64,000 nt of DNA from Arthrobacter sp. U41 (lineage in GTDB: Bacteria > Actinomycetota > Actinomycetes > Actinomycetales > Micrococcaceae). Shown in pieces: positions 22,787 through 31,594 of the stretch; within the stretch, counting starts at the first letter, position 1; every line of letters starts with the position of its first letter. Location of the stretch: assembly GCF_001750145.1 (NCBI RefSeq), contig NZ_CP015732.1, forward strand, positions 2,418,001 to 2,482,000. Reading direction: 5' to 3'. The position numbers and the translations under genes are program-made. The notes beneath the pieces are model-generated. The model saw only the letters and a program-made list of their open reading frames with translations, made no database searches and had not been told where the DNA came from.

Positions 22787-24616
22787 GACTCTGCTGAACT
22801 AAGGGCTCTTTGAGTTGCCGGTTCGGGAGCTTTGGCGCCTTAGCCGGCCATTTGGCCGTTGTCGGTGGGGATCCGGTGATCTGGTTTTCACTCATTTGGG
22901 GATGTTGGCGGGGCCGGGACGCCGTGCGGGGACCATGAGGGCCCGCGCCTGGGGCAGGGTTACCGGCCCCGACGGGTCAGGCGATGATCCAGGCCCTGTT
23001 TTCGTTGGTGAGTCCCAGTTTCAGGAGCCGTTTGAGGTTCAGCCCGGCAACGCGGAACTGGATCCAGGCGTGGTTTTTCCCGGTGCCGCGGTATCGCAGG
23101 CGCCGGTTGTTGTTGGCGACGAGCCAGGCTATGGATCGTTCGATCAAGGGCCGGTATTGCCGGTAGTCCTGCTGGAATCCTGATTCACGGGCTGCGGCCC
23201 GGTGGGCCCGTTGCCGGCCGTGGTGTTCGGTGATCACAAGTTTGCGGCCGTTTTTCGCCTTCGTGCACTGCTCACGCAGCGGGCAGCCGTTGCATTCGGA
23301 ACCGAAGTTTACGTTGCCTTTGGGACTGATCTTGCGGACCAGACCGTTCGGGCATGTCATGGTCCCCTTCCCGGGGTCGTAAACGAAGTCATCAAGGGTG
23401 TATCCGCCCGCCACGGCAGGGCGCAGAGGTTTGGGTTTCACCAGCGCCTGGTGCCCGGCCTCTTCCAGATGTTCGAGCATGGCGCCGGAACCATACGCCG
23501 AGTCCCCGAGCACCTGATACCCGGTGGCGTCATCCATGGACGGGTCGGCGGCCAGCAATTCCTGGCCGGCCTGGGCATCGGAGGAGCCGTCCCCGGCGGC
23601 TTTCGTGACCGCTGCGTTGGTGATCAGCCCGGTTTCGGGTTCCCCCACGATGTGGGCCTTGTATCCATCGCGCAGGACCGACCGGGACTTGTGCGCGTGC
23701 CGTGCTTCCGGGTCGACGATGGAAATGATCCGGTCCTTGGCCACCCTCCTGGCGATCCGCCAGCGCCCGTCCGTGCCGTCCGAGCCTTCGGCCGGTTCCA
23801 CGTCCTGCCCGGCAACCAGCGCCAGCAACGCATACGTCTCCGCGGCCGGGCCCTCCAGCTCTTCCGGGTCCACGGCGTCCAGCAATGCCAGCGCGTCCGT
23901 CACCAGTGCCGAAATCAGCGCGTTCTTCGCTTCCCTGTCGTCCCAGGCAATATCGGGCTTCCCGACCCTGCTGTAGTCATACCCGGGAGCGTGGACCGCG
24001 AGCAGGCTCGTGCCGTCCGGGACGTCCCGGCCGAAGCGGCGGATCACGGCAATCAACTGGGTGATCGTGTCCTGCCGGGCCACCGCGTCATCCAGGACCG
24101 TGGAATCCACGGCCCGCCGGTGCCGGCCATTCAGCACCCCGGTCTCCGTGATGACCTCAAAGACGGCTTCGGTGATCCGGTGCGGACGCTTGCTCGCGGC
24201 CAATCGTTTGCGCCAATACGTCAACGTCGAGGGGTGGAACGCGGCCTCGTTGAGCCCGTACCCGCACGCAGCCTTCCACCGCAGATCAAAGGTCAGCGCT
24301 TCGGCCGTTCCCCGGTCCGAGAGTCCCTCCAACGCCTGAAGAACCAGCACCGAACCGATCACCGACGCCGGGATAGAGGGCCGGCCCCTCGATGACGTGA
24401 AAAGGTCCTCCATCATCGAATCCGGGAACAACCGGTTCCGGTGTTCAGCCAAAAACGCGAAGGCACCTCCCGGGGCCAAGAGCTCCCCGGCCAGTGCCTC
24501 CACATCCAAAAACCCGCGCTGGGCGTCCTCAATTCCTTGCATTCAACCAGTCTTAACGACCAGCCCCGCAAGTCCAGCAGGCGCGCCTTAAACCCACCAA
24601 TTTGTTCAGCACTGTC
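22787..24616 (-). mobile_element. IS1182-type insertion sequence, complete, with 4-bp CTAG target duplication
   Basis: 1830-bp element. The ends are imperfect inverted repeats: GACTCTGCTGAAC on the left and GACAGTGCTGAAC (read inward) on the right. Direct CTAG repeats flank it at 22783-22786 and 24617-24620. It carries one intact transposase on the minus strand, with 190 bp of noncoding sequence at the left end and 74 bp at the right. It sits in the short gap between the prepilin peptidase terminator and the NUDIX gene, so it interrupts no coding sequence. Intact ends, target duplication and open frame suggest recent insertion. Confidence 0.9.
22977..24542 (-). CDS. IS1182 family transposase
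   Basis: 521-aa DDE transposase, full length and uninterrupted. The N-terminal DUF772/InsH-like region contains RGRPSIPASVIGSVLVLQALEGLSDR; the catalytic region starts at RRAVDSTVLDDAVARQDT (first Asp), continues with YQVLGDSAYGSG (second Asp), a CPNGLV...CNGCPLREQC cysteine cluster and ends with RPLIERSIAWLVANNNRRLRYRG, where the final Glu is likely. It mobilises the surrounding IS element. Codon use resembles the host, consistent with an actinobacterial origin. Confidence 0.93.
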   Translation of the reverse strand: MQGIEDAQRGFLDVEALAGELLAPGGAFAFLAEHRNRLFPDSMMEDLFTSSRGRPSIPASVIGSVLVLQALEGLSDRGTAEALTFDLRWKAACGYGLNEAAFHPSTLTYWRKRLAASKRPHRITEAVFEVITETGVLNGRHRRAVDSTVLDDAVARQDTITQLIAVIRRFGRDVPDGTSLLAVHAPGYDYSRVGKPDIAWDDREAKNALISALVTDALALLDAVDPEELEGPAAETYALLALVAGQDVEPAEGSDGTDGRWRIARRVAKDRIISIVDPEARHAHKSRSVLRDGYKAHIVGEPETGLITNAAVTKAAGDGSSDAQAGQELLAADPSMDDATGYQVLGDSAYGSGAMLEHLEEAGHQALVKPKPLRPAVAGGYTLDDFVYDPGKGTMTCPNGLVRKISPKGNVNFGSECNGCPLREQCTKAKNGRKLVITEHHGRQRAHRAAARESGFQQDYRQYRPLIERSIAWLVANNNRRLRYRGTGKNHAWIQFRVAGLNLKRLLKLGLTNENRAWIIA

Positions 24617-24617
24617 C

Positions 24618-24623
24618 TAGGCT
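24618..24623 (+). promoter_or_regulatory. Predicted -10 box of the NUDIX gene, at the IS junction
   Basis: TAGGCT, 6 nt, then the ATG at 24630. The first three bases (TAG) belong to the right CTAG target duplication, so the insertion preserved the -10 box but replaced everything upstream with IS sequence. Confidence 0.55.
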
Positions 24624-24629
24624 GGCCGG

Positions 24630-25100
24630 ATGGCTACCCCTGACTTCATTCTCAAGCTCCGCACCAAGATCGGCCACGAGACCCTCTGGATTCCCGGCGC
24701 CCGTGCCGTGGTGTTCGACGGCGACGGCCGGGTCCTGCTCGGCCAGCGGGCCGACAACGGCCAATGGGGACTGATCACCGGGATCCTGGAACCGGGAGAA
24801 GAGCCCGCGACGGGCCTGCTGCGGGAGGTCCTGGAGGAGACCGGCGTCGTTGCCGCCGCCGAACGGCTCGTCTCGGTGGACTCGGTGGGCCCCACCACCT
24901 ATCCGAACGGGGACGTCTGCCACTTCCTGACGCTCGTGTTCCGGTGCCGCTATGTCTCCGGGAAGGCGCGCGTCAACGACGACGAATCCCTCGCCGTGGG
25001 CTGGTTCGGCCCGGAAGAGTACCCCCTGCTGATGCCCGGGCATCTGGAGAGCATTGAACGCGCGGCGCAGCCTGACGGTGCCGCCCACTTCCGGCAATGA
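24630..25100 (+). CDS. NUDIX hydrolase
   Basis: 156-aa hydrolase of nucleoside-diphosphate-linked compounds. A complete Nudix box runs from Gly51 to Val73 (GILEPGEEPATGLLREVLEE then TGV), matching Gx5Ex7REUxEExGU. The length and N-terminus fit small Nudix phosphohydrolases; the substrate cannot be told from sequence. The gene begins 14 bp after the IS element and has no Shine-Dalgarno, so expression depends on the retained TAGGCT box or on a promoter reaching out of the IS. Confidence 0.92.
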   Translation: MATPDFILKLRTKIGHETLWIPGARAVVFDGDGRVLLGQRADNGQWGLITGILEPGEEPATGLLREVLEETGVVAAAERLVSVDSVGPTTYPNGDVCHFLTLVFRCRYVSGKARVNDDESLAVGWFGPEEYPLLMPGHLESIERAAQPDGAAHFRQ

Positions 25101-25202
25101 CGAGGAGCGCTCTTATTGTCGGTGCCCCGACGTAGCCTGCTCTTGTCCAGCCAGCCGCTGGCGGAGTTGGTTCGGGTGCGCCCGGACCGGAAACGGGGAA
25201 GC

Positions 25203-25871
25203 ATGACAGACGCCGCATTGACACACGTGTACGTTCTCCTGGACCGATCGGGGTCCATGAGCTCCATCGCCGACGACACGGTGGGCGGGTTCGCGGCCTT
25301 CGTGCGCGACCAGCAGTCGGTGGCCGGCCGGTGCCTGCTCTCCCTCGCCCAGTTCGACGACAGCTATGAGCGGGTCTATGCCGCGGTGGACATCCGGGAG
25401 GTTCCGCCCCTTGACCTGCGGCCCCGCGGCAGCACCGCCCTGCACGATGCCATGGTCCGGCTGATAGGGGAGGCCGGTGCGGAACTGGCCGCCCTGCCGG
25501 AGGACCAGCGGCCCGGGACGGTGCTTGTGGCGGTCCTGACCGACGGCCACGAGAACTCCTCACGGGAGGCCACCGGCGCGATGGTCAAGGAGTTGGTCGA
25601 GCGGCAGCAGGGCCAATGGGGCTGGCAGTTCACCTACCTGGGCGCCAACCAGGACGCCGTGCTGACGGCCGGCGGCCTCGGCATCCGGGCCGAGGACGCC
25701 CTGACCTACGCGGCCGGGAACGTGGATGCGGCCTTCTCGGCCCAGTCGGCCAAGACCCGGCGGCTGAGGGAGGCCCGGATCGGCGGTGCCAGCATGGCGG
25801 ACGCTGCCGCCGCGGCGGCCTACACGGCCCAGGAGCGTGAGGTGGCCGGGGGAGAACCGCCCCGGGGATAG
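25203..25871 (+). CDS. vWA domain-containing protein
   Basis: 222-aa cytosolic von Willebrand factor A protein. The MIDAS metal site is complete: DRSGSM (Asp14, Ser16, Ser18), Thr in RGSTAL and Asp in VLTDGHENSS. The C-terminal 60 residues are Ala-rich and helical. Such stand-alone vWA proteins act in protein complexes or as chaperone adaptors; the role here is unknown. The ATG at 25203 has GGGGAA as ribosome-binding site; a GTG frame from 25116 is possible but has none. TAGCCT near 25133 may be the -10 box. Confidence 0.85.
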   Translation: MTDAALTHVYVLLDRSGSMSSIADDTVGGFAAFVRDQQSVAGRCLLSLAQFDDSYERVYAAVDIREVPPLDLRPRGSTALHDAMVRLIGEAGAELAALPEDQRPGTVLVAVLTDGHENSSREATGAMVKELVERQQGQWGWQFTYLGANQDAVLTAGGLGIRAEDALTYAAGNVDAAFSAQSAKTRRLREARIGGASMADAAAAAAYTAQEREVAGGEPPRG

Positions 25872-25920
25872 GACCGGCGCTCAGGGGCGGGAACGCCGGC
25901 GCCGCGAACGCCGCCGGCGG

Positions 25921-25942
25921 GCACCCTTCACGGAAAGGGTGC
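25921..25942. terminator. Hairpin between convergent vWA and fumC genes
   Basis: GCACCCTT (25921-25928) pairs with AAGGGTGC (25935-25942). No T-run follows on either strand, so terminator activity is tentative. Confidence 0.45.
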
Positions 25943-25993
25943 CGGCCGACGTCAAACGTTCCGGATGGGGCGGAGGCGTTGCCGCCCGCGGTG

Positions 25994-27430
25994 CTAGGCC
26001 TTGTGCGGCGGACGGGTCATGGACATAACGTCCAGGGCGGTGTCGAGCTGTTCCACGGTCAGTTCGCCGCGCTCCAGGAAGCCCATCGCGACGACGGTTT
26101 CGCGGATGGTCAGGCCCTCGGCCACGGCCTTCTTGGCGATCTTCGCGGCATTCTCGTAGCCGATGAACTTATTCAGCGGCGTGACGATCGATGGTGAGGC
26201 CTCGGCGAGGAAGCGGGCGCGCTCGACATTGGCGGTGATGCCGTCGATCATCTTGTCCGCCATGACGCGGCTGGTGTTGGCCAGCAGGCGCACGGACTCG
26301 AGCAGGTTGGCCGCCATCACGGGGATGCCGACGTTGAGCTCGAACGCGCCGTTGGTGCCGGACCAGGCGATGGTGGTGTCGTTGCCGATGACCTGGGCGC
26401 AGACCATGATCGAGGCTTCGCAGATCACCGGGTTGACCTTGCCGGGCATGATCGAGGAACCCGGCTGCAGGTCCGGGATAGCGATTTCGCCGAGGCCGGT
26501 GTTGGGGCCCGAACCCATCCAGCGCAGGTCGTTGTTGATCTTCATGAAGGAGATCGCGATGTTCCGCAGCTGGCTTGAGGCTTCGATCAGGCCGTCACGG
26601 TTGGCCTGGGCCTCGAAGTGGTCGCGGGCCTCGGTCAGCGGCAGCCCGGTATCGGCTGCGAGCAGTTCGATAACACGCTCCGGGAAGCCTGCGGGGGTGT
26701 TGATGCCGGTGCCGACGGCGGTGCCGCCGAGCGGAACTTCGGCGACCCGGGGGAGCGAGGCGTTGATGCGTTCGACGCCGTAGCGGACCTGGGCGGCGTA
26801 GCCGCCGAATTCCTGGCCCAGGGTCACCGGCGTGGCGTCCATCAGGTGGGTGCGGCCGGACTTCACCACGTCTTTGAACTCGACGGCCTTGCGTTCCAGC
26901 GAGTCGGCGAGGTAACCCAGCGCGGGGATCAGGTCGTTGATCAGGGCGGACGTGGCGGCCACGTGGACCGAGGTCGGGAAAACGTCGTTGGAGGACTGCG
27001 AGGCGTTGACGTGGTCGTTCGGGTGGACCACCTTGTCGCTTCCGGCGGCCTTGAGGGCGCGGGTGGCGAGCTCGGCGATGACCTCGTTGGTGTTCATGTT
27101 GGAGGACGTGCCCGAGCCCGTCTGGAAGACGTCGATCGGGAAGTCGCCGTCGTACTTACCGGTGGCAACCTCGTCGGCGGCATCCGCAATCGCCTGGGCG
27201 AGCTCGCCGTCGAGCACTCCCAGTTCTGCGTTGGCCTGGGCTGCGGCCTTCTTGACCCGGGCGAGGGCCTCGATGTGGGTGCGTTCCAGGGTTTTGCCTG
27301 AGATCGGGAAGTTTTCGACCGCACGCTGCGTCTGGGCACGGTAGAGGGCGTTCACGGGGACGCGGACCTCGCCCATCGTGTCGTGTTCGATGCGGAACTC
27401 TTCGGTGTTCAACTCTTCTGTGGAAGTCAT
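25994..27430 (-). CDS. fumC: Class II fumarate hydratase FumC
   Basis: Interconverts fumarate and malate in the TCA cycle; cytosolic homotetramer without an iron-sulfur cluster. The protein has 478 aa. The aspartase/fumarase signature [10 protein letters not shown] is at residues 324-333, with the catalytic loop Ser inside it; [14 protein letters not shown] (about 104-117) and [18 protein letters not shown] (191-208) form the active site. FumC is favoured over aspartase from overall pattern and from linkage to glpX and DUF4245, as in mycobacteria. TAAGCT exactly 6 nt before the ATG predicts a leaderless mRNA. Confidence 0.95.
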   Translation of the reverse strand: MTSTEELNTEEFRIEHDTMGEVRVPVNALYRAQTQRAVENFPISGKTLERTHIEALARVKKAAAQANAELGVLDGELAQAIADAADEVATGKYDGDFPIDVFQTGSGTSSNMNTNEVIAELATRALKAAGSDKVVHPNDHVNASQSSNDVFPTSVHVAATSALINDLIPALGYLADSLERKAVEFKDVVKSGRTHLMDATPVTLGQEFGGYAAQVRYGVERINASLPRVAEVPLGGTAVGTGINTPAGFPERVIELLAADTGLPLTEARDHFEAQANRDGLIEASSQLRNIAISFMKINNDLRWMGSGPNTGLGEIAIPDLQPGSSIMPGKVNPVICEASIMVCAQVIGNDTTIAWSGTNGAFELNVGIPVMAANLLESVRLLANTSRVMADKMIDGITANVERARFLAEASPSIVTPLNKFIGYENAAKIAKKAVAEGLTIRETVVAMGFLERGELTVEQLDTALDVMSMTRPPHKA

Positions 27431-27436
27431 GTCGCT

Positions 27437-27442
27437 AGCTTA
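27437..27442 (-). promoter_or_regulatory. Predicted -10 box of fumC (leaderless)
   Basis: TAAGCT, 6 nt, then the ATG at 27430. Confidence 0.55.
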
Positions 27443-27502
27443 TTGGGCGGAGGCGTTGCATCGAAAACCGTGAAGTGCTTGCTACTTGGCCGCTGGACGG
27501 AC

Positions 27503-28117
27503 CTAGAGCTCGCCGATTCCGGAAACGAGGTCCGCCCGGCCGTCGGCCAGGCTGTAGGCCAGGCCGATCACTGCGGCCCGGCCGCTCTCCACCGCCTCGG
27601 AAATCACGCGCGAGCTGTCCACGAGCCGCTGCGAGGTTTGTTTGACGTTCTCGACCACCATGTCGTTGACATCGGTCTGGTTGTTGCGCAGCGAGGTCAG
27701 CACCGACGGCGTGATGCGCTCGACGAGGCTGCGCATGAAGCCGACAGGCATCTGCCCGGTTTCAACCGCTGCCTTGGTGGCCGTGACCGCGCCGCAGCTG
27801 TCGTGTCCCAGGACGACGATCAGCGGCACCGAGAGGACGCTGACGCTGTACTCCAGCGAGCCGAGCACGGCGTCGTCAATCACCTGGCCCGCGGTGCGGA
27901 CCACGAAGGCGTCCCCCAGCCCCAGGTCGAAGATGATTTCAGCGGCCAGCCGTGAGTCGGAGCAGCCGAAGATCACCGCGAAGGGGTGCTGGTTCTCGAC
28001 CAGGGAGGACCGGCGGGAGGCGTCCTGGTTGGGATGGGAGGACTTGCCGGAAACAAAACGCTCGTTGCCGTCGCGGAGACGGCGCCAGGCTAGGGCGGGA
28101 GTGAGATAGGTGGCCAC
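27503..28117 (-). CDS. Beta-class carbonic anhydrase
   Basis: 204-aa zinc enzyme that hydrates CO2 to bicarbonate. Zinc ligands Cys52 (GCSDSR), His105 and Cys108 (LGHDSCGAV) and the Asp54/Arg56 dyad are present. The GTG at 28117 was chosen; a longer frame extends into the upstream gene but has no start signal. TAAGGT lies 7 nt before this GTG and overlaps the stop codon of the DUF4245 gene, so the promoter is embedded in the neighbour's 3' end. fumC follows on the same strand. Confidence 0.93.
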   Translation of the reverse strand: MATYLTPALAWRRLRDGNERFVSGKSSHPNQDASRRSSLVENQHPFAVIFGCSDSRLAAEIIFDLGLGDAFVVRTAGQVIDDAVLGSLEYSVSVLSVPLIVVLGHDSCGAVTATKAAVETGQMPVGFMRSLVERITPSVLTSLRNNQTDVNDMVVENVKQTSQRLVDSSRVISEAVESGRAAVIGLAYSLADGRADLVSGIGEL

Positions 28118-28124
28118 GGCCCCT

Positions 28125-28130
28125 ACCTTA
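28125..28130 (-). promoter_or_regulatory. Predicted -10 box of the carbonic anhydrase gene
   Basis: TAAGGT, 7 nt, then the GTG at 28117. It overlaps the TAA stop of the DUF4245 gene. Confidence 0.45.
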
Positions 28131-28856
28131 CGGCGAAGCGGCGGGGGAGGGCGAAACTGTTGCTTCGGCGGTGCTCCCGGGTGACGCGCCGCCCGCCGTG
28201 CCGGAGGCACCCTCGAGGTCCTTGACGACCGCGGCTGCCAGCAGGGTGAATTCGTCCAGCTGCGCGGATCCGGTCAGGATGACGGTGGAGCCGCCGGCGT
28301 CCAGAAGCACCATGCTCTTCTCGCCTTTGCCGGTGTCCCGGAGTTCCCAGTCCCGTCCGCCGGCGCTGCGGGTGCCGGTGACGGGCGCACTCTTCACCTG
28401 CTGCAGCAGCCAGGTGGGGTTGGACTGCCGCGTCTGGACCAGGGCGATGAAGGATTCCTTGGGGGTAAGGTAGCCGACCTCCCAGGTCGGGACGCCGCTG
28501 CCTGTCCCGGATTGCCAGCGGGCGTAATTTGCACGGAATGTGTCGGAAGTATCCGGCGCCGCCGGTGTGAATCCCGCCACATCCGCAGCGTTCTGCGCCA
28601 CCGCGCCGACGTTGATGTCCGGCCGGTAGCCGTCGGACTTGGGCGAGGGGTTCATCAGGACGATCGGCAGGAAAGCGGCGATGCTCACGACCAGGGCGAT
28701 GATCATGCCGATCACGGAGGCGTTCGCGCGCTTGGCCGCTCCGGCGCTCAGGACGGGTTTGACGGGCGCCTGGCCGGGCGCGCCCGGCGCGTCCTGGCCG
28801 GCGGCGGGGCCGGGGGATGCTGGGGCTGCGGGGGGCGTTTCCTGCAATTCACTCAC
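28128..28856 (-). CDS. DUF4245 domain-containing membrane protein
   Basis: 242 aa from the GTG at 28856 (an ATG at 28874 would add six residues; the GTG fits the usual 6-nt gap to a GACTAT hexamer). The N-terminus is Pro/Ala-rich and cytosolic, one helix lies at about 45-68, and the rest is extracytoplasmic beta-rich sequence including WEVGYLTPKESFIALVQT, ending in a Ser/Pro/Ala tail. DUF4245 proteins occur in actinobacteria divergent from glpX, as here, but have no known function. Confidence 0.85.
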   Translation of the reverse strand: MSELQETPPAAPASPGPAAGQDAPGAPGQAPVKPVLSAGAAKRANASVIGMIIALVVSIAAFLPIVLMNPSPKSDGYRPDINVGAVAQNAADVAGFTPAAPDTSDTFRANYARWQSGTGSGVPTWEVGYLTPKESFIALVQTRQSNPTWLLQQVKSAPVTGTRSAGGRDWELRDTGKGEKSMVLLDAGGSTVILTGSAQLDEFTLLAAAVVKDLEGASGTAGGASPGSTAEATVSPSPAASP

Positions 28857-28977
28857 CCCTCTATAGTCGCCCATTCCGGGCCGATCTCACATTCGACGGC
28901 GCCAGCCGGGCCGGGCAGGGCCGGGGGCCTGCCGTTTCACGGGCTGGTCATTCCAAGACGCAGCTTTCCACCACGAC

Positions 28978-28983
28978 TATGAT
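28978..28983 (+). promoter_or_regulatory. Predicted -10 box of glpX
   Basis: TATGAT lies about 95 nt upstream of the glpX GTG, giving a leader of roughly 85-90 nt. The -35 region is not obvious. Confidence 0.4.
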
Positions 28984-29077
28984 CAGTTGAAGACGAGATC
29001 ACAAACATACGAATCACCGCGACGGATCGATCCTGTCCGTGCGTATTCAATGATCGCCACTCGAAGAAGAGGTTCAC

Positions 29078-30115
29078 GTGACACCTGCGCCAATGACCCA
29101 GAAGTACTCCACGCTCTCCCCGTCCCTCGCCGTCGGCATCGACGAGCCGGACCGCAACCTTGCTCTGGAACTGGTGCGCGTCACCGAAGCCGCCGCCATC
29201 GCCGGCGGCCACTGGGTCGGGTTCGGGGACAAGAACAAGGCCGACGGTGCCGCCGTCGACGCCATGCGCTCATTCCTCCAGACCGTGCACTTCAACGGTG
29301 TTGTAGTCATCGGCGAAGGTGAAAAAGACGAAGCGCCGATGCTCTTCAATGGCGAGAACGTCGGTGACGGCACCGGACCTGAATGCGACGTCGCCGTCGA
29401 CCCGATCGACGGAACCCGGCTGGCCGCCCTTGGCATCAACAACGCCCTCGCCGTCCTCGCCGTCGCCGAGCGCGGTTCCATGTTCGACCCTTCCGCGGTC
29501 TTCTACATGGAGAAGCTCGTCACCGGACCTGAAGCAGCCGACATGGTCGACCTGCGCCTGCCGGTCAAGCAGAACCTGCACCTGATCGCCAAGGCCAAGG
29601 GCGTCAAGGTCAACCAGCTCAACGTCATGATCCTGGACCGGGACCGCCACCGCGGGCTCGTGGAGGAAATCCGCGAAGCCGGTGCCCGCACCAAATTCAT
29701 CATGGACGGCGACGTCGCCGGTGCCATCGCCGCCGCGCGCGCCGGTACCGGAGTTGACGCCCTGATGGGCATCGGCGGAACGCCGGAAGGCATCGTCTCG
29801 GCCTGCGCCATCAAGTCCCTCGGCGGCGTCATCCAGGGCCGGCTCTGGCCCACCAGCGACGACGAGAAGCAGAAGGCGATCGACGCCGGCCACGACCTGG
29901 ACCGGGTGCTGTCGACCAACGACCTCGTCTCCAGCGACAACTGCTACTTCGCAGCCACCGGCATCACCGACGGTGACCTGCTCAAGGGCGTGCGTTACTC
30001 CAAGGACAAGGTCCTGACCCAGTCCATCGTGATGCGCTCCAAGTCCGGGACCATCCGCTTCGTTGATGGCGAGCACCAGGCCAGCAAGTGGGAAGGCTAC
30101 GCCCGCAAGAGCTAG
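29078..30115 (+). CDS. glpX: Class II fructose-1,6-bisphosphatase GlpX
   Basis: 345-aa gluconeogenic phosphatase converting fructose 1,6-bisphosphate to fructose 6-phosphate. Metal and substrate residues are visible in GEGEKDEAPML, VAVDPIDGTRLAA (the PIDGT motif) and the IGGTPEGIVSACAIKSLGG loop. The GTG start has AAGAGG 5 nt upstream. It is divergent from DUF4245 and followed by a long GC-rich hairpin. In mycobacteria GlpX is the main fructose bisphosphatase, which is the expected role here too. Confidence 0.95.
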   Translation: MTPAPMTQKYSTLSPSLAVGIDEPDRNLALELVRVTEAAAIAGGHWVGFGDKNKADGAAVDAMRSFLQTVHFNGVVVIGEGEKDEAPMLFNGENVGDGTGPECDVAVDPIDGTRLAALGINNALAVLAVAERGSMFDPSAVFYMEKLVTGPEAADMVDLRLPVKQNLHLIAKAKGVKVNQLNVMILDRDRHRGLVEEIREAGARTKFIMDGDVAGAIAAARAGTGVDALMGIGGTPEGIVSACAIKSLGGVIQGRLWPTSDDEKQKAIDAGHDLDRVLSTNDLVSSDNCYFAATGITDGDLLKGVRYSKDKVLTQSIVMRSKSGTIRFVDGEHQASKWEGYARKS

Positions 30116-30139
30116 CACCCGCCGCAAGAGAACTCCCGG

Positions 30140-30168
30140 ATCCCGGGGCGCGTTTCGCGCCCCGGGAT
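30140..30168 (+). terminator. Hairpin terminator after glpX
   Basis: A perfect 13-bp stem (30140-30152 with 30156-30168) with a 3-nt loop, 24 bp after glpX, followed by T-rich TCGTCGTTTCC rather than a pure T-run. Confidence 0.75.
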
Positions 30169-30216
30169 TCGTCGTTTCCGGGCGGGCCGGGCAACCGGCG
30201 GACTTCCGGCATTGGG

Positions 30217-30222
30217 TAGGGT
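30217..30222 (+). promoter_or_regulatory. Predicted -10 box of galE (leaderless)
   Basis: TAGGGT, 6 nt (GGAACC), then the ATG at 30229. Confidence 0.55.
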
Positions 30223-30228
30223 GGAACC

Positions 30229-31203
30229 ATGACATGGCTCGTAACAGGTGGCGCAGGATATATCGGTTCTCACGTGGTTTCCGCATTGCGCGGAGCCGGG
30301 ATGCAGGCGGTGGTGGTCGATTCGCTCTCAAGCGGTCACCGCGAGTTCGTTCCGGACGACGTGCCCTTCGTGCACGGCACGATCCTCGACTCGGAGCTCG
30401 TGGCCCGCACGATGCTGGACCACGGCGTCACCGGGGTAATCCACCTCGCAGGCTTCAAGTACGCCGGCGTTTCCGTACAGGAGCCGCTGCTGACCTACGA
30501 GCAGAACGTCACCGGCACCGCGGAACTGCTGAAGGCGATGGAGCTCGCCGAGGTGGACAAGCTGGTCTTCTCCTCCTCCGCGGCCACCTACGGCACCCCC
30601 ACCGGGGACATCGTCACCGAAGACACCCCGACGCAGCCGGAATCCCCGTACGGCGAGAGCAAACTGATCGGCGAATGGCTGATCCGGGACCAAGGCAGGG
30701 CGCGGGGGCTGAAACACACCTCGCTGCGCTACTTCAACGTCGTTGGCTCCGGTTCGCCCGAGCTCTATGACACGAGCCCGCACAACCTCTTCCCGATCGT
30801 GCTCCGCGCGCTGACGGCCGGCAAGACGCCGCGGATCAACGGCACCGACTACAACACTGCCGACGGCACCTGCGTGCGCGACTACGTGCATGTGGCCGAC
30901 CTTGCCGCCTCACACGTCGCGGCAGCCCGGGCCCTCGCCGCCGGCCGGCCGCTGGAACGCGTCTACAACCTCGGGTCCGGCGACGGGCTCTCCGTCCGGC
31001 AGATCATGACGGCGATGGCGAAGGTCACCGGCCTCGACTTCGAGCCGGAGATCGGCCCCCGCCGGGCCGGCGACCCGGACCGGATCGTGGCAGACGGCAC
31101 TCTGGCCGCCCGCGACCTGGACTGGAAGATGCGACACTCCGTCGAGGACATGGTCGCCAGCGCCTACGAAGCACAGAAGCGCGCAGCCGCCGCCGAAATC
31201 TAG
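30229..31203 (+). CDS. galE: UDP-glucose 4-epimerase GalE
   Basis: 324-aa extended short-chain dehydrogenase that interconverts UDP-galactose and UDP-glucose. The NAD-binding TGGAGYIGS motif is at residues 6-14, the catalytic Ser/Tyr/Lys set is SSSAATYG and YGESK (Tyr141, Lys145), and RYFNVVGS and CVRDYVHVADLA are family-typical. It supplies UDP-galactose for cell-wall glycans or completes galactose use with galK. TAGGGT with a 6-nt gap precedes the ATG. A palindromic repeat array begins 18 bp after its stop. Confidence 0.95.
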   Translation: MTWLVTGGAGYIGSHVVSALRGAGMQAVVVDSLSSGHREFVPDDVPFVHGTILDSELVARTMLDHGVTGVIHLAGFKYAGVSVQEPLLTYEQNVTGTAELLKAMELAEVDKLVFSSSAATYGTPTGDIVTEDTPTQPESPYGESKLIGEWLIRDQGRARGLKHTSLRYFNVVGSGSPELYDTSPHNLFPIVLRALTAGKTPRINGTDYNTADGTCVRDYVHVADLAASHVAAARALAAGRPLERVYNLGSGDGLSVRQIMTAMAKVTGLDFEPEIGPRRAGDPDRIVADGTLAARDLDWKMRHSVEDMVASAYEAQKRAAAAEI

Positions 31204-31220
31204 GCTCCGCCGCCCGCCCG

Positions 31221-31579
31221 GGGACATGCCCAGTCTTCGGGCCCGGGAATGGACATAGTGGCAATATGTCCATTGGGCCAGCGCTCACGCGGGGCATGTC
31301 CGGTGCTGCATCTGGGGTGCGCAGGGGACATAAAGCGGGACATGCCCAGTCTTCGGGCCCGGGAATGGACACAGTGGCAATATGTCCACAGGCCAGCGCT
31401 CACGGGGGGCATGTCCGGTGCTGCATCTGGGGTGCGCAGGGGACATAAAGCGGGACATGCCCAGTCCTCGGGCCCGGGAATGGACACAGTGGCAATATGT
31501 CCACAGGCCAGCGCTCACGCGGGGCATGTCCGGTGCTGCGCGGGTGCTGCACAAGGGGTGTACGGGCGACATGCCCAGT
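31221..31579. repeat. Tandem array of about 115-bp units with nested palindromes
   Basis: Three near-identical units start at 31221, 31337 and 31452 (periods 116 and 115 bp), with a degenerate fourth start near 31567. Each unit has an outer inverted repeat GGACATGCCC...GGGCATGTCC (31222-31231 and 31292-31301 in unit 1) enclosing an inner one, TGGACATA-N7-TATGTCCA (31250-31257 and 31265-31272), then a spacer containing GGGGACATAAAGC. In units 2 and 3 the inner left arm reads TGGACACA. Differences between units are a few substitutions only. The array fills the 391-bp gap between convergent galE and femX. The unit length is not a multiple of three and reading frames shift between copies, so it is noncoding. 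Confidence 0.93.
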
Positions 31580-31594
31580 GGCCGGACCGCGGGG

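Noticed and set aside
22515..22895. Second small gene in the left end of the IS element
   Set aside because: The frame runs across the IS boundary and antisense into the prepilin peptidase gene, so it is not a transposon passenger.
31221..31579. CRISPR array
   Set aside because: Units are about 115 bp and repeat along their full length with no unique spacers; no cas genes are present.
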